A stretch of 64,000 bases of DNA. Source: Pisaster brevispinus (lineage: Eukaryota; Echinodermata; Asteroidea; Forcipulatida; Asteriidae). Below, piece after piece: positions 24,101 through 38,963 of this stretch. The notes under the pieces are model-generated. The model saw only the letters and a list, made by a program, of their open reading frames with translations, had not been told where the DNA came from and did not search any database. Numbering within the stretch: position 1 is the stretch's first letter; every line of letters starts with the position of its first letter. The translations under genes and the position numbers were made by a program. The stretch covers positions 10,284,541 through 10,348,540 of the forward strand of contig JAMKCF010000022.1 in assembly GCA_023634235.1 (NCBI GenBank), given 5' to 3'.

Positions 24101-27100
24101 CCATTTCCGGCACGAAGATGGTGCACATCGGCCCAAAAAGTCTGATGTTCGGGTGAAGTGGAATTCAAAGCACACTCAGGTACAAATTTCGTCTCTCTAG
24201 CATTTCTAGTTCATGAGTTATTCTCAAACTTAGCTCGGGTGTTGTTTCAAATCATTCTTGGGATGGACATGTCTTGCCTTTGTTGTTGCTCGGCCCCGGC
24301 GCGTGGGCTAACTTGCCGGTGGTTGTAGCCCTATTCCGGGGCCGCTCGCCCCGCCTAGTAAATGCTCAGAGACACGGATCTACAACGAGGTGAGAGCCCT
24401 GAATCGTGGCTTTCCAGTGGTGGAAACCTTGTGCAAATCCGATGTTGTTATGGGTGTGATTTGACCCTCCTTGTATTTTATTTCGTTTCTTCTTCTTTTT
24501 GTGCAGCTCTGTGTACAAAAATCCCACTGAAGATGCTTTTGAGTGGCTTTCTGAGTGTCCCAGCCTGCAGGCCATTTCCGGCACGAAGATGGTGCACATC
24601 GGCCCAAAAAGTCTGATGTTCGGGTGAAGTGGAATTCAAAGCACACTCAGGTACAAATTTCGTCTCTCTAGCATTTCTAGTTCATGAGTTATTCTCAAAC
24701 TTAGCTCGGGTGTTGTTTCAAATCATTCTTGGGATGGACATGTCTTGCCTTTGTTGTTGCTCGGCCCCGGCGCGTGGGCTAACTTGCCGGTGGTTGTAGC
24801 CCTATTCCGGGGCCGCTCGCCCCGCCTAGTAAATGCTCAGAGACACGGATCCACAACGAGGTGAGAGCCCTGAATCGTGGCTTTCCAGTGGTGGAAACCT
24901 TGTGCAAATCCGATGTTGTTATGGGTGTGATTTGACCCTCCTTGTATTTTATTTCGTTTCTTCTTCTTTTTGTGCAGCTCTGTGTACAAAAATCCCACTG
25001 AAGATGCTTTTGAGTGGCTTTCTGAGTGTCCCAGCCTGCAGGCCATTTCCGGCACGAAGATGGTGCACATCGGCCCAAAAAGTCTAATGTTCGGGTGAAG
25101 TGGAATTCAAAGCACACTCAGGTACAAATTTCGTCTCTCTAGCATTTCTAGTTCATGAGTTATTCTCAAACTTAGCTCGGGTGTTGTTTCAAATCATTCT
25201 TGGGATGGACATGTCTTGCCTTTGTTGTTGCTCGGCCCCGGCGCGTGGGCTAACTTGCCGGTGGTTGTAGCCCTATTCCGGGGCCGCTCGCCCCGCCTAG
25301 TAAATGCTCAGAGACACGGATCCACGACGAGGTGAGAGCCCTGAATCGTGGCTTTCCAGTGGTGGAAACCTTGTGCAAATCCGATGTTGTTATGGGTGTG
25401 ATTTGACCCTCCTTGTATTTTATTTCGTTTCTTCTTCTTTTTGTGCAGCTCTGTGTACAAAAATCCCACTGAAGATGCTTTTGAGTGGCTTTCTGAGTGT
25501 CCCAGCCTGCAGGCCATTTCCGGCACGAAGATGGTGCACATCGGCCCAAAAAGTCTGATGTTCGGGTGAAGTGGAATTCAAAGCACACTCAGGTACAAAT
25601 TTCGTCTCTCTAGCATTTCTAGTTCATGAGTTATTCTCAAACTTAGCTCGGGTGTTGTTTCAAATCATTCTTGGGATGGACATGTCTTGCCTTTGTTGTT
25701 GCTCGGCCCCGGCGCGTGGGCTAACTTGCCGGTGGTTGTAGCCCTATTCCGGGGCCGCTCGCCCCGCCTAGTAAATGCTCAGAGACACGGATCCACGACG
25801 AGGTGAGAGCCCTGAATCGTGGCTTTCCAGTGGTGGAAACCTTGTGCAAATCCGATGTTGTTATGGGTGTGATTTGACCCTCCTTGTATTTTATTTCGTT
25901 TCTTCTTCTTTTTGTGCAGCTCTGTGTACAAAAATCCCACTGAAGATGCTTTTGAGTGGCTTTCTGAGTGTCCCAGCCTGCAGGCCATTTCCGGCACGAA
26001 GATGGTGCACATCGGCCCAAAAAGTCTGATGTTCGGGTGAAGTGGAATTCAAAGCACACTCAGGTACAAATTTCGTCTCTCTAGCATTTCTAGTTCATGA
26101 GTTATTCTCAAACTTAGCTCGGGTGTTGTTTCAAATCATTCTTGGGATGGACATGTCTTGCCTTTGTTGTTGCTCGGCCCCGGCGCGTGGGCTAACTTGC
26201 CGGTGGTTGTAGCCCTATTCCGGGGCCGCTCGCCCCGCCTAGTAAATGCTCAGAGACACGGATCCACAACGAGGTGAGAGCCCTGAATCGTGGCTTTCCA
26301 GTGGTGGAAACCTTGTGCAAATCCGATGTTGTTATGGGTGTGATTTGACCCTCCTTGTATTTTATTTCGTTTCTTCTTCTTTTTGTGCAGCTCTGTGTAC
26401 AAAAATCCCACTGAAGATGCTTTTGAGTGGCTTTCTGAGTGTCCCAGCCTGCAGGCCATTTCCGGCACGAAGATGGTGCACATCGGCCCAAAAAGTCTGA
26501 TGTTCGGGTGAAGTGGAATTCAAAGCACACTCAGGTACAAATTTCGTCTCTCTAGCATTTCTAGTTCATGAGTTATTCTCAAACTTAGCTCGGGTGTTGT
26601 TTCAAATCATTCTTGGGATGGACATGTCTTGCCTTTGTTGTTGCTCGGCCCCGGCGCGTGGGCTAACTTGCCGGTGGTTGTAGCCCTATTCCGGGGCCGC
26701 TCGCCCCGCCTAGTAAATGCTCAGAGACACGGATCCACGACGAGGTGAGAGCCCTGAATCGTGGCTTTCCAGTGGTGGAAACCTTGTGCAAATCCGATGT
26801 TGTTATGGGTGTGATTTGACCCTCCTTGTATTTTATTTCGTTTCTTCTTCTTTTTGTGCAGCTCTGTGTACAAAAATCCCACTGAAGATGCTTTTGAGTG
26901 GCTTTCTGAGTGTCCCAGCCTGCAGGCCATTTCCGGCACGAAGATGGTGCACATCGGCCCAAAAAGTCTAATGTTCGGGTGAAGTGGAATTCAAAGCACA
27001 CTCAGGTACAAATTTCGTCTCTCTAGCATTTCTAGTTCATGAGTTATTCTCAAACTTAGCTCGGGTGTTGTTTCAAATCATTCTTGGGATGGACATGTCT

Positions 27101-29071
27101 TGCCTTTGTTGTTGCTCGGCCCCGGCGCGTGGGCTAACTTGCCGGTGGTTGTAGCCCTATTCCGGGGCCGCTCGCCCCGCCTAGTAAATGCTCAGAGACA
27201 CGGATCCACGACGAGGTGAGAGCCCTGAATCGTGGCTTTCCAGTGGTGGAAACCTTGTGCAAATCCGATGTTGTTATGGGTGTGATTTGACCCTCCTTGT
27301 ATTTTATTTCGTTTCTTCTTCTTTTTGTGCAGCTCTGTGTACAAAAATCCCACTGAAGATGCTTTTGAGTGGCTTTCTGAGTGTCCCAGCCTGCAGGCCA
27401 TTTCCGGCACGAAGATGGTGCACATCGGCCCAAAAAGTCTGATGTTCGGGTGAAGTGGAATTCAAAGCACACTCAGGTACAAATTTCGTCTCTCTAGCAT
27501 TTCTAGTTCATGAGTTATTCTCAAACTTAGCTCGGGTGTTGTTTCAAATCATTCTTGGGATGGACATGTCTTGCCTTTGTTGTTGCTCGGCCCCGGCGCG
27601 TGGGCTAACTTGCCGGTGGTTGTAGCCCTATTCCGGGGCCGCTCGCCCCGCCTAGTAAATGCTCAGAGACACGGATCCACGACGAGGTGAGAGCCCTGAA
27701 TCGTGGCTTTCCAGTGGTGGAAACCTTGTGCAAATCCGATGTTGTTATGGGTGTGATTTGACCCTCCTTGTATTTTATTTCGTTTCTTCTTCTTTTTGTG
27801 CAGCTCTGTGTACAAAAATCCCACTGAAGATGCTTTTGAGTGGCTTTCTGAGTGTCCCAGCCTGCAGGCCATTTCCGGCACGAAGATGGTGCACATCGGC
27901 CCAAAAAGTCTGATGTTCGGGTGAAGTGGAATTCAAAGCACACTCAGGTACAAATTTCGTCTCTCTAGCATTTCTAGTTCATGAGTTATTCTCAAACTTA
28001 GCTCGGGTGTTGTTTCAAATCATTCTTGGGATGGACATGTCTTGCCTTTGTTGTTGCTCGGCCCCGGCGCGTGGGCTAACTTGCCGGTGGTTGTAGCCCT
28101 ATTCCGGGGCCGCTCGCCCCGCCTAGTAAATGCTCAGAGACACGGATCCACGACGAGGTGAGAGCCCTGAATCGTGGCTTTCCAGTGGTGGAAACCTTGT
28201 GCAAATCCGATGTTGTTATGGGTGTGATTTGACCCTCCTTGTATTTTATTTCGTTTCTTCTTCTTTTTGTGCAGCTCTGTGTACAAAAATCCCACTGAAG
28301 ATGCTTTTGAGTGGCTTTCTGAGTGTCCCAGCCTGCAGGCCATTTCCGGCACGAAGATGGTGCACATCGGCCCAAAAAGTCTGATGTTCGGGTGAAGTGG
28401 AATTCAAAGCACACTCAGGTACAAATTTCGTCTCTCTAGCATTTCTAGTTCATGAGTTATTCTCAAACTTAGCTCGGGTGTTGTTTCAAATCATTCTTGG
28501 GATGGACATGTCTTGCCTTTGTTGTTGCTCGGCCCCGGCGCGTGGGCTAACTTGCCGGTGGTTGTAGCCCTATTCCGGGGCCGCTCGCCCCGCCTAGTAA
28601 ATGCTCAGAGACACGGATCCACGACGAGGTGAGAGCCCTGAATCGTGGCTTTCCAGTGGTGGAAACCTTGTGCAAATCCGATGTTGTTATGGGTGTGATT
28701 TGACCCTCCTTGTATTTTATTTCGTTTCTTCTTCTTTTTGTGCAGCTCTGTGTACAAAAATCCCACTGAAGATGCTTTTGAGTGGCTTTCTGAGTGTCCC
28801 AGCCTGCAGGCCATTTCCGGCACGAAGATGGTGCACATCGGCCCAAAAAGTCTGATGTTCGGGTGAAGTGGAATTCAAAGCACACTCAGGTACAAATTTC
28901 GTCTCTCTAGCATTTCTAGTTCATGAGTTATTCTCAAACTTAGCTCGGGTGTTGTTTCAAATCATTCTTGGGATGGACATGTCTTGCCTTTGTTGTTGCT
29001 CGGCCCCGGCGCGTGGGCTAACTTGCCGGTGGTTGTAGCCCTATTCCGGGGCCGCTCGCCCCGCCTAGTAA
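3167..29071. repeat. Highly homogeneous core, almost all A-subtype monomers
   Basis: These 55 monomers are almost identical. All have TTCTCAAACTT except three isolated T-subtype copies (variant bases 11038, 19045, 21400). Recurrent markers are CACAACGAG instead of CACGACGAG in monomers starting 4580, 14942, 15413, 17768, 24362, 24833 and 26246; the BamHI-destroying GGATCTAC at 19652, 21065 and 24362; and AGTCTAATG at about 25085 and 26969. Singletons include C at 7445, C at 8389, GGATTC in the monomer at 15413, and G at 20919. The markers recur in no fixed period, so no higher-order repeat is established. Confidence 0.85.
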
Positions 29072-32000
29072 ATGCTCAGAGACACGGATCCACGACGAGG
29101 TGAGAGCCCTGAATCGTGGCTTTCCAGTGGTGGAAACCTTGTGCAAATCCGATGTTGTTATGGGTGTGATTTGACCCTCCTTGTATTTTATTTCGTTTCT
29201 TCTTCTTTTTGTGCAGCTCTGTGTACAAAAATCCCACTGAAGATGCTTTTGAGTGGCTTTCTGAGTGTCCCAGCCTGCAGGCCATTTCCGGCACGAAGAT
29301 GGTGCACATCGGCCCAAAAAGTCTGATGTTCGGGTGAAGTGGAATTCAAAGCACACTCAGGTACAAATTTCGTCTCTCTAGCATTTCTAGTTCATGAGTT
29401 ATTCTCTAACTTAGCTCGGGTGTTGTTTCAAATCATTCTTGGGATGGACATGTCTTGCCTTTGTTGTTGCTCGGCCCCGGCGCGTGGGCTAACTTGCCGG
29501 TGGTTGTAGCCCTATTCCGGGGCCGCTCGCCCCGCCTAGTAAATGCTCAGAGACACGGATCCACGACGAGGTGAGAGCCCTGAATCGTGGCTTTCCAGTG
29601 GTGGAAACCTTGTGCAAATCCGATGTTGTTATGGGTGTGATTTGACCCTCCTTGTATTTTATTTCGTTTCTTCTTCTTTTTGTGCAGCTCTGTGTACAAA
29701 AATCCCACTGAAGATGCTTTTGAGTGGCTTTCTGAGTGTCCCAGCCTGCAGGCCATTTCCGGCACGAAGATGGTGCACATCGGCCCAAAAAGTCTGATGT
29801 TCGGGTGAAGTGGAATTCAAAGCACACTCAGGTACAAATTTCGTCTCTCTAGCATTTCTAGTTCATGAGTTATTCTCTAACTTAGCTCGGGTGTTGTTTC
29901 AAATCATTCTTGGGATGGACATGTCTTGCCTTTGTTGTTGCTCGGCCCCGGCGCGTGGGCTAACTTGCCGGTGGTTGTAGCCCTATTCCGGGGCCGCTCG
30001 CCCCGCCTAGTAAATGCTCAGAGACACGGATCCACGACGAGGTGAGAGCCCTGAATCGTGGCTTTCCAGTGGTGGAAACCTTGTGCAAATCCGATGTTGT
30101 TATGGGTGTGATTTGACCCTCCTTGTATTTTATTTCGTTTCTTCTTCTTTTTGTGCAGCTCTGTGTACAAAAATCCCACTGAAGATGCTTTTGAGTGGCT
30201 TTCTGAGTGTCCCAGCCTGCAGGCCATTTCCGGCACGAAGATGGTGCACATCGGCCCAAAAAGTCTGATGTTCGGGTGAAGTGGAATTCAAAGCACACTC
30301 AGGTACAAATTTCGTCTCTCTAGCATTTCTAGTTCATGAGTTATTCTCTAACTTAGCTCGGGTGTTGTTTCAAATCATTCTTGGGATGGACATGTCTTGC
30401 CTTTGTTGTTGCTCGGCCCCGGCGCGTGGGCTAACTTGCCGGTGGTTGTAGCCCTATTCCGGGGCCGCTCGCCCCGCCTAGTAAATGCTCAGAGACACGG
30501 ATCCACGACGAGGTGAGAGCCCTGAATCGTGGCTTTCCAGTGGTGGAAACCTTGTGCAAATCCGATGTTGTTATGGGTGTGATTTGACCCTCCTTGTATT
30601 TTATTTCGTTTCTTCTTCTTTTTGTGCAGCTCTGTGTACAAAAATCCCACTGAAGATGCTTTTGAGTGGCTTTCTGAGTGTCCCAGCCTGCAGGCCATTT
30701 CCGGCACGAAGATGGTGCACATCGGCCCAAAAAGTCTGATGTTCGGGTGAAGTGGAATTCAAAGCACACTCAGGTACAAATTTCGTCTCTCTAGCATTTC
30801 TAGTTCATGAGTTATTCTCTAACTTAGCTCGGGTGTTGTTTCAAATCATTCTTGGGATGGACATGTCTTGCCTTTGTTGTTGCTCGGCCCCGGCGCGTGG
30901 GCTAACTTGCCGGTGGTTGTAGCCCTATTCCGGGGCCGCTCGCCCCGCCTAGTAAATGCTCAGAGACACGGATCCACGACGAGGTGAGAGCCCTGAATCG
31001 TGGCTTTCCAGTGGTGGAAACCTTGTGCAAATCCGATGTTGTTATGGGTGTGATTTGACCCTCCTTGTATTTTATTTCGTTTCTTCTTCTTTTTGTGCAG
31101 CTCTGTGTACAAAAATCCCACTGAAGATGCTTTTGAGTGGCTTTCTGAGTGTCCCAGCCTGCAGGCCATTTCCGGCACGAAGATGGTGCACATCGGCCCA
31201 AAAAGTCTGATGTTCGGGTGAAGTGGAATTCAAAGCACACTCAGGTACAAATTTCGTCTCTCTAGCATTTCTAGTTCATGAGTTATTCTCTAACTTAGCT
31301 CGGGTGTTGTTTCAAATCATTCTTGGGATGGACATGTCTTGCCTTTGTTGTTGCTCGGCCCCGGCGCGTGGGCTAACTTGCCGGTGGTTGTAGCCCTATT
31401 CCCGGGGCCGCTCGCCCCGCCTAGTAAATGCTCAGAGACACGGATCCACGACGAGGTGAGAGCCCTGAATCGTGGCTTTCCAGTGGTGGAAACCTTGTGC
31501 AAATCCGATGTTGTTATGGGTGTGATTTGACCCTCCTTGTATTTTATTTCGTTTCTTCTTCTTTTTGTGCAGCTCTGTGTACAAAAATCCCACTGAAGAT
31601 GCTTTTGAGTGGCTTTCTGAGTGTCCCAGCCTGCAGGCCATTTCCGGCACGAAGATGGTGCACATCGGCCCAAAAAGTCTGATGTTCGGGTGAAGTGGAA
31701 TTCAAAGCACACTCAGGTACAAATTTCGTCTCTCTAGCATTTCTAGTTCATGAGTTATTCTCTAACTTAGCTCGGGTGTTGTTTCAAATCATTCTTGGGA
31801 TGGACATGTCTTGCCTTTGTTGTTGCTCGGCCCCGGCGCGTGGGCTAACTTGCCGGTGGTTGTAGCCCTATTCCGGGGCCGCTCGCCCCGCCTAGTAAAT
31901 GCTCAGAGACACGGATCCACGACGAGGTGAGAGCCCTGAATCGTGGCTTTCCAGTGGTGGAAACCTTGTGCAAATCCGATGTTGTTATGGGTGTGATTTG

Positions 32001-33311
32001 ACCCTCCTTGTATTTTATTTCGTTTCTTCTTCTTTTTGTGCAGCTCTGTGTACAAAAATCCCACTGAAGATGCTTTTGAGTGGCTTTCTGAGTGTCCCAG
32101 CCTGCAGGCCATTTCCGGCACGAAGATGGTGCACATCGGCCCAAAAAGTCTGATGTTCGGGTGAAGTGGAATTCAAAGCACACTCAGGTACAAATTTCGT
32201 CTCTCTAGCATTTCTAGTTCATGAGTTATTCTCTAACTTAGCTCGGGTGTTGTTTCAAATCATTCTTGGGATGGACATGTCTTGCCTTTGTTGTTGCTCG
32301 GCCCCGGCGCGTGGGCTAACTTGCCGGTGGTTGTAGCCCTATTCCGGGGCCGCTCGCCCCGCCTAGTAAATGCTCAGAGACACGGATCCACAACGAGGTG
32401 AGAGCCCTGAATCGTGGCTTTCCAGTGGTGGAAACCTTGTGCAAATCCGATGTTGTTATGGGTGTGATTTGACCCTCCTTGTATTTTATTTCGTTTCTTC
32501 TTCTTTTTGTGCAGCTCTGTGTACAAAAATCCCACTGAAGATGCTTTTGAGTGGCTTTCTGAGTGTCCCAGCCTGCAGGCCATTTCCGGCACGAAGATGG
32601 TGCACATCGGCCCAAAAAGTCTGATGTTCGGGTGAAGTGGAATTCAAAGCACACTCAGGTACAAATTTCGTCTCTCTAGCATTTCTAGTTCATGAGTTAT
32701 TCTCTAACTTAGCTCGGGTGTTGTTTCAAATCATTCTTGGGATGGACATGTCTTGCCTTTGTTGTTGCTCGGCCCCGGCGCGTGGGCTAACTTGCCGGTG
32801 GTTGTAGCCCTATTCCGGGGCCGCTCGCCCCGCCTAGTAAATGCTCAGAGACACGGATCCACGACGAGGTGAGAGCCCTGAATCGTGGCTTTCCAGTGGT
32901 GGAAACCTTGTGCAAATCCGATGTTGTTATGGGTGTGATTTGACCCTCCTTGTATTTTATTTCGTTTCTTCTTCTTTTTGTGCAGCTCTGTGTACAAAAA
33001 TCCCACTGAAGATGCTTTTGAGTGGCTTTCTGAGTGTCCCAGCCTGCAGGCCATTTCCGGCACGAAGATGGTGCACATCGGCCCAAAAAGTCTGATGTTC
33101 GGGTGAAGTGGAATTCAAAGCACACTCAGGTACAAATTTCGTCTCTCTAGCATTTCTAGTTCATGAGTTATTCTCTAACTTAGCTCGGGTGTTGTTTCAA
33201 ATCATTCTTGGGATGGACATGTCTTGCCTTTGTTGTTGCTCGGCCCCGGCGCGTGGGCTAACTTGCCGGTGGTTGTAGCCCTATTCCGGGGCCGCTCGCC
33301 CCGCCTAGTAA
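29072..33311. repeat. T-subtype block 1 (9 monomers)
   Basis: Nine consecutive monomers carry TTCTCTAACTT (variant base from 29407 to 33176). The monomer starting 30956 has one extra C (TTCCCGGGG near 31401), giving 472 bp. The monomer at 32370 has the CACAACGAG marker. The run begins and ends abruptly between A-subtype copies, which points to local amplification of one variant. Confidence 0.85.
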
Positions 33312-36300
33312 ATGCTCAGAGACACGGATCCACGACGAGGTGAGAGCCCTGAATCGTGGCTTTCCAGTGGTGGAAACCTTGTGCAAATCCGATGTTGTTA
33401 TGGGTGTGATTTGACCCTCCTTGTATTTTATTTCGTTTCTTCTTCTTTTTGTGCAGCTCTGTGTACAAAAATCCCACTGAAGATGCTTTTGAGTGGCTTT
33501 CTGAGTGTCCCAGCCTGCAGGCCATTTCCGGCACGAAGATGGTGCACATCGGCCCAAAAAGTCTGATGTTCGGGTGAAGTGGAATTCAAAGCACACTCAG
33601 GTACAAATTTCGTCTCTCTAGCATTTCTAGTTCATGAGTTATTCTCAAACTTAGCTCGGGTGTTGTTTCAAATCATTCTTGGGATGGACATGTCTTGCCT
33701 TTGTTGTTGCTCGGCCCCGGCGCGTGGGCTAACTTGCCGGTGGTTGTAGCCCTATTCCGGGGCCGCTCGCCCCGCCTAGTAAATGCTCAGAGACACGGAT
33801 CCACGACGAGGTGAGAGCCCTGAATCGTGGCTTTCCAGTGGTGGAAACCTTGTGCAAATCCGATGTTGTTATGGGTGTGATTTGACCCTCCTTGTATTTT
33901 ATTTCGTTTCTTCTTCTTTTTGTGCAGCTCTGTGTACAAAAATCCCACTGAAGATGCTTTTGAGTGGCTTTCTGAGTGTCCCAGCCTGCAGGCCATTTCC
34001 GGCACGAAGATGGTGCACATCGGCCCAAAAAGTCTGATGTTCGGGTGAAGTGGAATTCAAAGCACACTCAGGTACAAATTTCGTCTCTCTAGCATTTCTA
34101 GTTCATGAGTTATTCTCAAACTTAGCTCGGGTGTTGTTTCAAATCATTCTTGGGATGGACATGTCTTGCCTTTGTTGTTGCTCGGCCCCGGCGCGTGGGC
34201 TAACTTGCCGGTGGTTGTAGCCCTATTCCGGGGCCGCTCGCCCCGCCTAGTAAATGCTCAGAGACACGGATCCACGACGAGGTGAGAGCCCTGAATCGTG
34301 GCTTTCCAGTGGTGGAAACCTTGTGCAAATCCGATGTTGTTATGGGTGTGATTTGACCCTCCTTGTATTTTATTTCGTTTCTTCTTCTTTTTGTGCAGCT
34401 CTGTGTACAAAAATCCCACTGAACATGCTTTTGAGTGGCTTTCTGAGTGTCCCAGCCTGCAGGCCATTTCCGGCACGAAGATGGTGCACATCGGCCCAAA
34501 AAGTCTAATGTTCGGGTGAAGTGGAATTCAAAGCACACTCAGGTACAAATTTCGTCTCTCTAGCATTTCTAGTTCATGAGTTATTCTCAAACTTAGCTCG
34601 GGTGTTGTTTCAAATCATTCTTGGGATGGACATGTCTTGCCTTTGTTGTTGCTCGGCCCCGGCGCGTGGGCTAACTTGCCGGTGGTTGTAGCCCTATTCC
34701 GGGGCCGCTCGCCCCGCCTAGTAAATGCTCAGAGACACGGATCCACGACGAGGTGAGAGCCCTGAATCGTGGCTTTCCAGTGGTGGAAACCTTGTGCAAA
34801 TCCGATGTTGTTATGGGTGTGATTTGACCCTCCTTGTATTTTATTTCGTTTCTTCTTCTTTTTGTGCAGCTCTGTGTACAAAAATCCCACTGAAGATGCT
34901 TTTGAGTGGCTTTCTGAGTGTCCCAGCCTGCAGGCCATTTCCGGCACGAAGATGGTGCACATCGGCCCAAAAAGTCTGATGTTCGGGTGAAGTGGAATTC
35001 AAAGCACACTCAGGTACAAATTTCGTCTCTCTAGCATTTCTAGTTCATGAGTTATTCTCAAACTTAGCTCGGGTGTTGTTTCAAATCATTCTTGGGATGG
35101 ACATGTCTTGCCTTTGTTGTTGCTCGGCCCCGGCGCGTGGGCTAACTTGCCGGTGGTTGTAGCCCTATTCCGGGGCCGCTCGCCCCGCCTAGTAAATGCT
35201 CAGAGACACGGATCCACGACGAGGTGAGAGCCCTGAATCGTGGCTTTCCAGTGGTGGAAACCTTGTGCAAATCCGATGTTGTTATGGGTGTGATTTGACC
35301 CTCCTTGTATTTTATTTCGTTTCTTCTTCTTTTTGTGCAGCTCTGTGTACAAAAATCCCACTGAAGATGCTTTTGAGTGGCTTTCTGAGTGTCCCAGCCT
35401 GCAGGCCATTTCCGGCACGAAGATGGTGCACATCGGCCCAAAAAGTCTGATGTTCGGGTGAAGTGGAATTCAAAGCACACTCAGGTACAAATTTCGTCTC
35501 TCTAGCATTTCTAGTTCATCAGTTATTCTCAAACTTAGCTCGGGTGTTGTTTCAAATCATTCTTGGGATGGACATGTCTTGCCTTTGTTGTTGCTCGGCC
35601 CCGGCGCGTGGGCTAACTTGCCGGTGGTTGTAGCCCTATTCCGGGGCCGCTCGCCCCGCCTAGTAAATGCTCAGAGACACGGATCCACGACGAGGTGAGA
35701 GCCCTGAATCGTGGCTTTCCAGTGGTGGAAACCTTGTGCAAATCCGATGTTGTTATGGGTGTGATTTGACCCTCCTTGTATTTTATTTCGTTTCTTCTTC
35801 TTTTTGTGCAGCTCTGTGTACAAAAATCCCACTGAAGATGCTTTTGAGTGGCTTTCTGAGTGTCCCAGCCTGCAGGCCATTTCCGGCACGAAGATGGTGC
35901 ACATCGGCCCAAAAAGTCTGATGTTCGGGTGAAGTGGAATTCAAAGCACACTCAGGTACAAATTTCGTCTCTCTAGCATTTCTAGTTCATGAGTTATTCT
36001 CAAACTTAGCTCGGGTGTTGTTTCAAATCATTCTTGGGATGGACATGTCTTGCCTTTGTTGTTGCTCGGCCCCGGCGCGTGGGCTAACTTGCCGGTGGTT
36101 GTAGCCCTATTCCGGGGCCGCTCGCCCCGCCTAGTAAATGCTCAGAGACACGGATCCACGACGAGGTGAGAGCCCTGAATCGTGGCTTTCCAGTGGTGGA
36201 AACCTTGTGCAAATCCGATGTTGTTATGGGTGTGATTTGACCCTCCTTGTATTTTATTTCGTTTCTTCTTCTTTTTGTGCAGCTCTGTGTACAAAAATCC

Positions 36301-38963
36301 CACTGAAGATGCTTTTGAGTGGCTTTCTGAGTGTCCCAGCCTGCAGGCCATTTCCGGCACGAAGATGGTGCACATCGGCCCAAAAAGTCTGATGTTCGGG
36401 TGAAGTGGAATTCAAAGCACACTCAGGTACAAATTTCGTCTCTCTAGCATTTCTAGTTCATGAGTTATTCTCAAACTTAGCTCGGGTGTTGTTTCAAATC
36501 ATTCTTGGGATGGACATGTCTTGCCTTTGTTGTTGCTCGGCCCCGGCGCGTGGGCTAACTTGCCGGTGGTTGTAGCCCTATTCCGGGGCCGCTCGCCCCG
36601 CCTAGTAAATGCTCAGAGACACGGATCCACGACGAGGTGAGAGCCCTGAATCGTGGCTTTCCAGTGGTGGAAACCTTGTGCAAATCCGATGTTGTTATGG
36701 GTGTGATTTGACCCTCCTTGTATTTTATTTCGTTTCTTCTTCTTTTTGTGCAGCTCTGTGTACAAAAATCCCACTGAAGATGCTTTTGAGTGGCTTTCTG
36801 AGTGTCCCAGCCTGCAGGCCATTTCCGGCACGAAGATGGTGCACATCGGCCCAAAAAGTCTGATGTTCGGGTGAAGTGGAATTCAAAGCACACTCAGGTA
36901 CAAATTTCGTCTCTCTAGCATTTCTAGTTCATGAGTTATTCTCAAACTTAGCTCGGGTGTTGTTTCAAATCATTCTTGGGATGGACATGTCTTGCCTTTG
37001 TTGTTGCTCGGCCCCGGCGCGTGGGCTAACTTGCCGGTGGTTGTAGCCCTATTCCGGGGCCGCTCGCCCCGCCTAGTAAATGCTCAGAGACACGGATCCA
37101 CGACGAGGTGAGAGCCCTGAATCGTGGCTTTCCAGTGGTGGAAACCTTGTGCAAATCCGATGTTGTTATGGGTGTGATTTGACCCTCCTTGTATTTTATT
37201 TCGTTTCTTCTTCTTTTTGTGCAGCTCTGTGTACAAAAATCCCACTGAAGATGCTTTTGAGTGGCTTTCTGAGTGTCCCAGCCTGCAGGCCATTTCCGGC
37301 ACGAAGATGGTGCACATCGGCCCAAAAAGTCTGATGTTCGGGTGAAGTGGAATTCAAAGCACACTCAGGTACAAATTTCGTCTCTCTAGCATTTCTAGTT
37401 CATGAGTTATTCTCAAACTTAGCTCGGGTGTTGTTTCAAATCATTCTTGGGATGGACATGTCTTGCCTTTGTTGTTGCTCGGCCCCGGCGCGTGGGCTAA
37501 CTTGCCGGTGGTTGTAGCCCTATTCCGGGGCCGCTCGCCCCGCCTAGTAAATGCTCAGAGACACGGATCCACGACGAGGTGAGAGCCCTGAATCGTGGCT
37601 TTCCAGTGGTGGAAACCTTGTGCAAATCCGATGTTGTTATGGGTGTGATTTGACCCTCCTTGTATTTTATTTCGTTTCTTCTTCTTTTTGTGCAGCTCTG
37701 TGTACAAAAATCCCACTGAAGATGCTTTTGAGTGGCTTTCTGAGTGTCCCAGCCTGCAGGCCATTTCCGGCACGAAGATGGTGCACATCGGCCCAAAAAG
37801 TCTGATGTTCGGGTGAAGTGGAATTCAAAGCACACTCAGGTACAAATTTCGTCTCTCTAGCATTTCTAGTTCATGAGTTATTCTCAAACTTAGCTCGGGT
37901 GTTGTTTCAAATCATTCTTGGGATGGACATGTCTTGCCTTTGTTGTTGCTCGGCCCCGGCGCGTGGGCTAACTTGCCGGTGGTTGTAGCCCTATTCCGGG
38001 GCCGCTCGCCCCGCCTAGTAAATGCTCAGAGACACGGATCCACGACGAGGTGAGAGCCCTGAATCGTGGCTTTCCAGTGGTGGAAACCTTGTGCAAATCC
38101 GATGTTGTTATGGGTGTGATTTGACCCTCCTTGTATTTTATTTCGTTTCTTCTTCTTTTTGTGCAGCTCTGTGTACAAAAATCCCACTGAAGATGCTTTT
38201 GAGTGGCTTTCTGAGTGTCCCAGCCTGCAGGCCATTTCCGGCACGAAGATGGTGCACATCGGCCCAAAAAGTCTGATGTTCGGGTGAAGTGGAATTCAAA
38301 GCACACTCAGGTACAAATTTCGTCTCTCTAGCATTTCTAGTTCATGAGTTATTCTCAAACTTAGCTCGGGTGTTGTTTCAAATCATTCTTGGGATGGACA
38401 TGTCTTGCCTTTGTTGTTGCTCGGCCCCGGCGCGTGGGCTAACTTGCCGGTGGTTGTAGCCCTATTCCGGGGCCGCTCGCCCCGCCTAGTAAATGCTCAG
38501 AGACACGGATCCACGACGAGGTGAGAGCCCTGAATCGTGGCTTTCCAGTGGTGGAAACCTTGTGCAAATCCGATGTTGTTATGGGTGTGATTTGACCCTC
38601 CTTGTATTTTATTTCGTTTCTTCTTCTTTTTGTGCAGCTCTGTGTACAAAAATCCCACTGAAGATGCTTTTGAGTGGCTTTCTGAGTGTCCCAGCCTGCA
38701 GGCCATTTCCGGCACGAAGATGGTGCACATCGGCCCAAAAAGTCTGATGTTCGGGTGAAGTGGAATTCAAAGCACACTCAGGTACAAATTTCGTCTCTCT
38801 AGCATTTCTAGTTCATGAGTTATTCTCAAACTTAGCTCGGGTGTTGTTTCAAATCATTCTTGGGATGGACATGTCTTGCCTTTGTTGTTGCTCGGCCCCG
38901 GCGCGTGGGCTAACTTGCCGGTGGTTGTAGCCCTATTCCGGGGCCGCTCGCCCCGCCTAGTAA
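33312..38963. repeat. A-subtype block (12 monomers)
   Basis: Twelve consecutive monomers revert to TTCTCAAACTT. The copy starting 34254 carries two changes, GAACATGC near 34424 and AGTCTAATG near 34506, the latter shared with copies 7-9 kb upstream. A singleton G to C lies at 35520. The rest are nearly identical. Confidence 0.85.

Noticed and set aside
31317..31712. 131-residue antisense frame and a 63-residue forward frame unique to one clean monomer
   Set aside because: Both result from one extra C near 31401, which joins frames normally separated by stops.
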